Source of the DNA: Opitutaceae bacterium
GTDB lineage: Bacteria > Verrucomicrobiota > Verrucomicrobiae > Opitutales > Opitutaceae
Direction: 5' to 3'
NCBI GenBank assembly: GCA_031266495.1
Contig: JAISAX010000461.1
Location: 1 to 7,860 of the forward strand
DNA: 7,860 nt
Both the position numbers and the translations under genes were made by a program. The notes under the pieces were generated by a model. It ran no database searches. It was not told the origin of the DNA and saw nothing but the letters and a program-made list of their open reading frames with translations. Below are positions 4,780 to 7,860 of the stretch, in pieces (positions within the stretch are counted from its first letter, which is position 1; the number at the start of each line of letters is the position of its first letter).

Positions 4780-7236
4780 TCATGGGGTTGTTTGAGGCGT
4801 GATTTTCAACGCGAGGGTGACGCGGGAAACGGGTTGATCGAGGCTGACGGCCAGCCGTTTGGGCGGGTTTTCAAAACGTGTTTTCAGCGGACGAACGCTG
4901 GTTTTGAGGATGCCATTACCGGGGGTTGTGGCGACAAACTCGGCCATGATGGAGGCGGGACCGTCCGTTATGCTGATGGCAGTGGCAGTGGACCGGCCTG
5001 ATGCCGCGGATTGCGCGCAAGGCGTGATTTCTCCAAACGTGATGAGTGCCGTTTCGTAAGTCCGGGGTATTGAAAATTCCACTTCATCGATGATGGTGAG
5101 CGAGCCTTTGCCCTGGCGCGAACAGGTGAAGGTGCGGGTGAGGCGGACGAGTTGGGGGACGTTGTAAAGCGCGGTAAGGTCGAGCGAATACACGTCCTGT
5201 TCCGGGCTGAAACCGGTTCGCAGGATTTTGGCCGCCGCGATGCGTCCGGGGCGCTGGGTCTGGCCCGCGACGAGGGGGACGGAGTGCCCGATGGAGCTTT
5301 TCAACTCCGTGGTTTCATAGGTGTCGTTGGCGGTGTAAACATCGAGGCCTGGATCAATCACCGGGCTGCGGCCATTGAGCGCCAGAACAAATCCGCCCAC
5401 GTCATTGTGATTGTGATTTTCCGCATTGTGCCCGCCCTTGATCGCGACTTCCAGATACGAGGGATCGTCCGTCCCTGAACGGCAGACGAGAATCCCGGCC
5501 TGGGGAAACCAGCCGCGTTGAGCGTTGTTGAGCGCGGGCGCGGCATCGTTGTTCGTGGTGTTCCGGGCGGAGGCCACGGTGAGGGAGCCGTTGTCGGGGG
5601 TGGGCAGGGGGAACGAGAAAATGGCGATTTCGGGCAGGGTGCCCTGGAGCGGTCCGTTGATGGCGGAGGCGGTCAGCAAATGTTCCCGGTCGTGGATTTT
5701 GTTGTTCAGGCGCGCGTCGATGATGTCGGTGATCCAGGGCGTCGGCCCGGGATAACGGGGGCAGTCGGCGAACGAGGGATAAACGTTGCCCGCCATCCTC
5801 AGGCGTTCGGGGAAACGGGCCACGGCGCGAACCACGTCCGGCTTGTAAAAATCGAGTTCCCCGTTTGTGGCCCGCAGCATGGCCTCGGCCAGAAGGACGT
5901 AGTGACCAAACCCGTATCCCCAATAGCCAAGCCCCTCCGAGCAATACCCGTCGGGAGTGAATCCGTCGTAGTAGCGTGACGAATACACCCGGGCGCCGGC
6001 GACGATTTCGGCGCGGGTGCGGATGTCGGGCACGGTGGAGAGCGCGACCATGAGCACCTGGGAATGGCAGACGGCGTTCCAGTTCGTCGGGGCATGGGTC
6101 CACCAGCAGAGTTTCCCGAGCGGACCGGAGCGGATTTTCGCGAGGTAGGGCTGGACGACGCGGCGGTCGAGTTCGGCCACCGCCCGGGCGCGAAGTTGCG
6201 GGTCGAGCCGGTCGCCGAGCCATGAGATGGCCGTGGCAATGGTCGCGCCCCGGACGGCGGCTTCCAGATCGATGTTCACGATTTTGCCCTCAAGGTTTTC
6301 CAGGGTGGCGTCGTGCGCGGGGAGAACCCAGGTTTTTTCGGCAAGGATGGCGCGAAGGGTCTCCTCGATGGCGGGAAGGTATTTGCCGGAATTGGTCACG
6401 CACTCGGCGAGCGTGAGGAGACGGATTCGCACGCGGCGAGCGTGGTTGGGGCGTTCGTATTCGACGCGGGTGCCCCGGGTTTTGAAGAGGAGAAAAAGGT
6501 TGTCGGTGATTTCGGGGATGGGTTTGGCGAGGAGCGCGTCGGCTTCGGCGATGAGGTTGGGGGCGCGTTTCCCGAACGCATCCCACGCCTGCCTGTCCGT
6601 GATGCGCGCGCCAAAGACGATGGGCGCGGATGCCAGCATGGAGACCGTCCGGTCAATCGCGGCCCGGGATGCGACTGGTCCGCCAAGGGCAACGACCGCC
6701 TCCTCGGGTGAGAGTTCGGTGACTTCGATGTCATCCACGCAGGCGGTGACCACGGCTTTGCCGTAGGAATGAACGCGAACACGCAGGTGCGTCGCAGAGT
6801 CCGGCGCTTTGCCGGCAATGGCGTGCTGTTTCCAGTCGCCGGGGCCTTCCGGCACGGTGACCACGATCTCGTTTCCCTGCCGGGAATCGTTGAGCCATTT
6901 TCCGGATTCGTCCGTGAAAAGCAAATACACGCCGAGTCCCTTGCCCTCGATGCCGCGGGCCTGGAATCGAACCCGGTAGGTTTTCCCGGGTTTTGCCGGA
7001 ACGGGGGCGGAATGGATTTCGCCGCCGCCCGTTTCGTCAGGATCGGTGACGAGCAGGCCGAGTTTCCCGGTGTGCACGGCTTCCGGGACGGCACGGCTTT
7101 TGCCACCGTCGGATTTGTGGATTTCCCAGTCGGAGAGCGCGTTTTCGAAATCATACCTGATGATGTCGCCGCTTTGTCCGTGCAGGAATGTTGCCACACA
7201 AAAGCTGGCAATGACGCCGTGGATACGAATGGTCAT
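4780..7236 (-). CDS. Heparinase II/III-family polysaccharide lyase with N-terminal carbohydrate-binding-like domain
   Basis: An 818-residue exported enzyme. Residues 1-20 look like a short signal peptide (IHGVIASFCVATFLHG). Residues about 25-175 form a jelly-roll module like CBM4/9-type domains, from YDFENALSDWEIH (28-40) to VVTACVDDIEVTEL (162-175). An alpha/alpha toroid follows (about 185-520), with WWTHAPTNWNAVCHSQ at 378-393 and DGFTPDGYCSEGLGYWGYG at 424-442, both typical of heparinase II/III and alginate lyase relatives (Asn and Tyr/His catalytic region). The C-terminal beta-sandwich (about 575-815) has GGHNAENHNHNDVGGF at 601-616, the family's His-rich metal or catalytic motif, and NGRSPVIDPG at 621-630. 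These enzymes cleave uronic-acid polysaccharides by beta-elimination; the substrate here is unknown. The gene follows the PEP-CTERM gene after 42 nt that include a C13 tract and has no close ribosome binding site. Its TGA overlaps the alternative upstream ATG of the pseudopilin gene. Confidence 0.9.
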   Translation of the reverse strand: MTIRIHGVIASFCVATFLHGQSGDIIRYDFENALSDWEIHKSDGGKSRAVPEAVHTGKLGLLVTDPDETGGGEIHSAPVPAKPGKTYRVRFQARGIEGKGLGVYLLFTDESGKWLNDSRQGNEIVVTVPEGPGDWKQHAIAGKAPDSATHLRVRVHSYGKAVVTACVDDIEVTELSPEEAVVALGGPVASRAAIDRTVSMLASAPIVFGARITDRQAWDAFGKRAPNLIAEADALLAKPIPEITDNLFLLFKTRGTRVEYERPNHARRVRIRLLTLAECVTNSGKYLPAIEETLRAILAEKTWVLPAHDATLENLEGKIVNIDLEAAVRGATIATAISWLGDRLDPQLRARAVAELDRRVVQPYLAKIRSGPLGKLCWWTHAPTNWNAVCHSQVLMVALSTVPDIRTRAEIVAGARVYSSRYYDGFTPDGYCSEGLGYWGYGFGHYVLLAEAMLRATNGELDFYKPDVVRAVARFPERLRMAGNVYPSFADCPRYPGPTPWITDIIDARLNNKIHDREHLLTASAINGPLQGTLPEIAIFSFPLPTPDNGSLTVASARNTTNNDAAPALNNAQRGWFPQAGILVCRSGTDDPSYLEVAIKGGHNAENHNHNDVGGFVLALNGRSPVIDPGLDVYTANDTYETTELKSSIGHSVPLVAGQTQRPGRIAAAKILRTGFSPEQDVYSLDLTALYNVPQLVRLTRTFTCSRQGKGSLTIIDEVEFSIPRTYETALITFGEITPCAQSAASGRSTATAISITDGPASIMAEFVATTPGNGILKTSVRPLKTRFENPPKRLAVSLDQPVSRVTLALKITPQTTP

Positions 7237-7241
7237 CGGGA

Positions 7242-7254
7242 GGGGGGGGGGGGG
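7242..7254 (-). repeat. C13 homopolymer in the leader of the lyase gene
   Basis: Thirteen C on the - strand, bounded by TCCCCT before and TCCCG after, end 5 nt before the lyase start codon at 7236. An AGGA at 7264-7261, the only purine-rich candidate binding site, lies 24 nt before the ATG with the tract in between. A change in tract length would alter that spacing. The flanks match the other C-tracts of the window. Confidence 0.75.
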
Positions 7255-7278
7255 AGGGGATCCTGGATTTGCTCTCTC

Positions 7279-7860
7279 TCAGCGGTGGCGGCGGGCGCGG
7301 AAGCCGAGGACCGCAAGCAGCACTATCATGCCGGCAAGCGCGGCGGTCGTGGCCGGTTCGGGGACAACGCTGTTTGGCGTGTAGGCGATGGTCAGATTGT
7401 CAAAGGCGTAGCTGGAGGAGGAGCCATCACCACTGGCGAGAATGGCAAAACCCAACCTGGTGCCGACGACGGAGGTGCCCGCTGCGCTTTTGGTTTCAGC
7501 ATCCACGGTGTAAGTGATTTTCCATGTGACCCACTTGTTTTCCGTGTTCGGGGTCGGACCGGATTCGATTGTCATCCCGGAAGTGATACGATTGTTCCAG
7601 CTCCAGGAGTCGCTGATGAGACCGGCGAATTTGTTGGACATGAAGGCAAGGCTGTCGAGTTTGCCCATGGAGAAGGTGATGGTGTAGGTGCCTTCCTGGA
7701 TGGTAATTCCAGCATCAAAGAAACGATCGACGTGGTGGTCTCCGGTTTGTCCATTAGTAACGATAAAATTCGTGCCGACGACGGAGTTGAGACCGTCATA
7801 GGCTCCGTTTTTCCAATCCATCCTTTCACGACTCCAGGAGCCGGTGGAATCTACGACGTC
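7279..7860 (-). CDS. PEP-CTERM sorting-domain protein, 5' end outside the window
   Basis: At least 193 codons are open from the right edge, and the start lies beyond it. A Met at 7821 is internal: the frame continues upstream with DVVDSTGSWSRER, so that codon is unlikely to be the true start. The C-terminus is a complete PEP-CTERM signal: VPEP, then a hydrophobic segment (TTAALAGMIVLLAVLGF), then a basic tail RARRHR. Such signals are recognised by an exosortase (EpsH/Xrt family) that moves the protein to the envelope or outside, often alongside exopolysaccharide genes; no exosortase lies here. The remainder looks like a beta-sandwich: GTYTITFSMG, WVTWKITYTV and YAFDNLTIAYT suggest a carbohydrate-binding-like jelly roll with a surface or adhesive role. 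It is the first visible gene of the - strand operon. Confidence 0.85.
   Translation of the reverse strand, partial: DVVDSTGSWSRERMDWKNGAYDGLNSVVGTNFIVTNGQTGDHHVDRFFDAGITIQEGTYTITFSMGKLDSLAFMSNKFAGLISDSWSWNNRITSGMTIESGPTPNTENKWVTWKITYTVDAETKSAAGTSVVGTRLGFAILASGDGSSSSYAFDNLTIAYTPNSVVPEPATTAALAGMIVLLAVLGFRARRHR

Noticed and set aside
3992..7258. FtsK-orienting KOPS-like octamers (GGGGAGGG at 3992 and 7251)
   Set aside because: Both lie within long G-runs where the octamer arises trivially, and they do not point toward the dif-like palindrome.

Overview
The window looks like chromosomal DNA of a GC-rich, Gram-negative, polysaccharide-degrading bacterium, most likely of the Verrucomicrobiota (Opitutaceae-like). 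The indicators are a C-terminal PEP-CTERM sorting signal, a stand-alone pseudopilin with a prepilin-type N-terminus, a large heparinase II/III-like enzyme, a sialidase-fold protein, a secreted parallel beta-helix protein, and short GC-rich REP-like hairpins between genes. The taxonomic placement is inferred from gene content. No rRNA or tRNA gene, CRISPR array, transposase or phage gene was seen.

Layout: two gene sets face each other. On the + strand are a sialidase-family (BNR/Asp-box) protein at 50-1300 and an exported right-handed beta-helix, pectate-lyase-like protein at 1338-3233, separated by 37 nt. On the - strand, read from the right edge, are a PEP-CTERM protein (7860-7279, 5' end outside the window), a heparinase II/III-like polysaccharide lyase (7236-4780) and a pseudopilin (4762-4019). 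Gaps of 42 and 17 nt suggest one operon. Between the sets lies a 785-nt convergent intergenic region (3234-4018). It holds a REP-like hairpin cluster, a nested palindrome with a resemblance to Xer/dif sites, a strongly purine-biased stretch, a frameshifted remnant of a - strand gene, and a G14 run.

How the genes may work together (inference): the beta-helix protein and the heparinase-like lyase would attack an acidic polysaccharide outside the cytoplasm. The sialidase-fold protein, which has no signal peptide, would act on released products in the cytoplasm. The PEP-CTERM protein and pseudopilin would be envelope or surface components made together with the lyase. No transporter, sulfatase or regulator lies in the window, so the substrate cannot be named.

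The most unusual feature is a recurring C-tract motif of the form T-C(n)-T-CCC(C)G, with n = 9, 13 and 14, plus a C7 run cut by the left edge. One copy is inside the beta-helix coding sequence, one lies between an AGGA and the start codon of the lyase gene, and one directly follows the pseudopilin stop codon. Such runs are slippage-prone, so these glycan genes could be phase-variable. The second item is the 34-bp two-level palindrome at 3521-3554.
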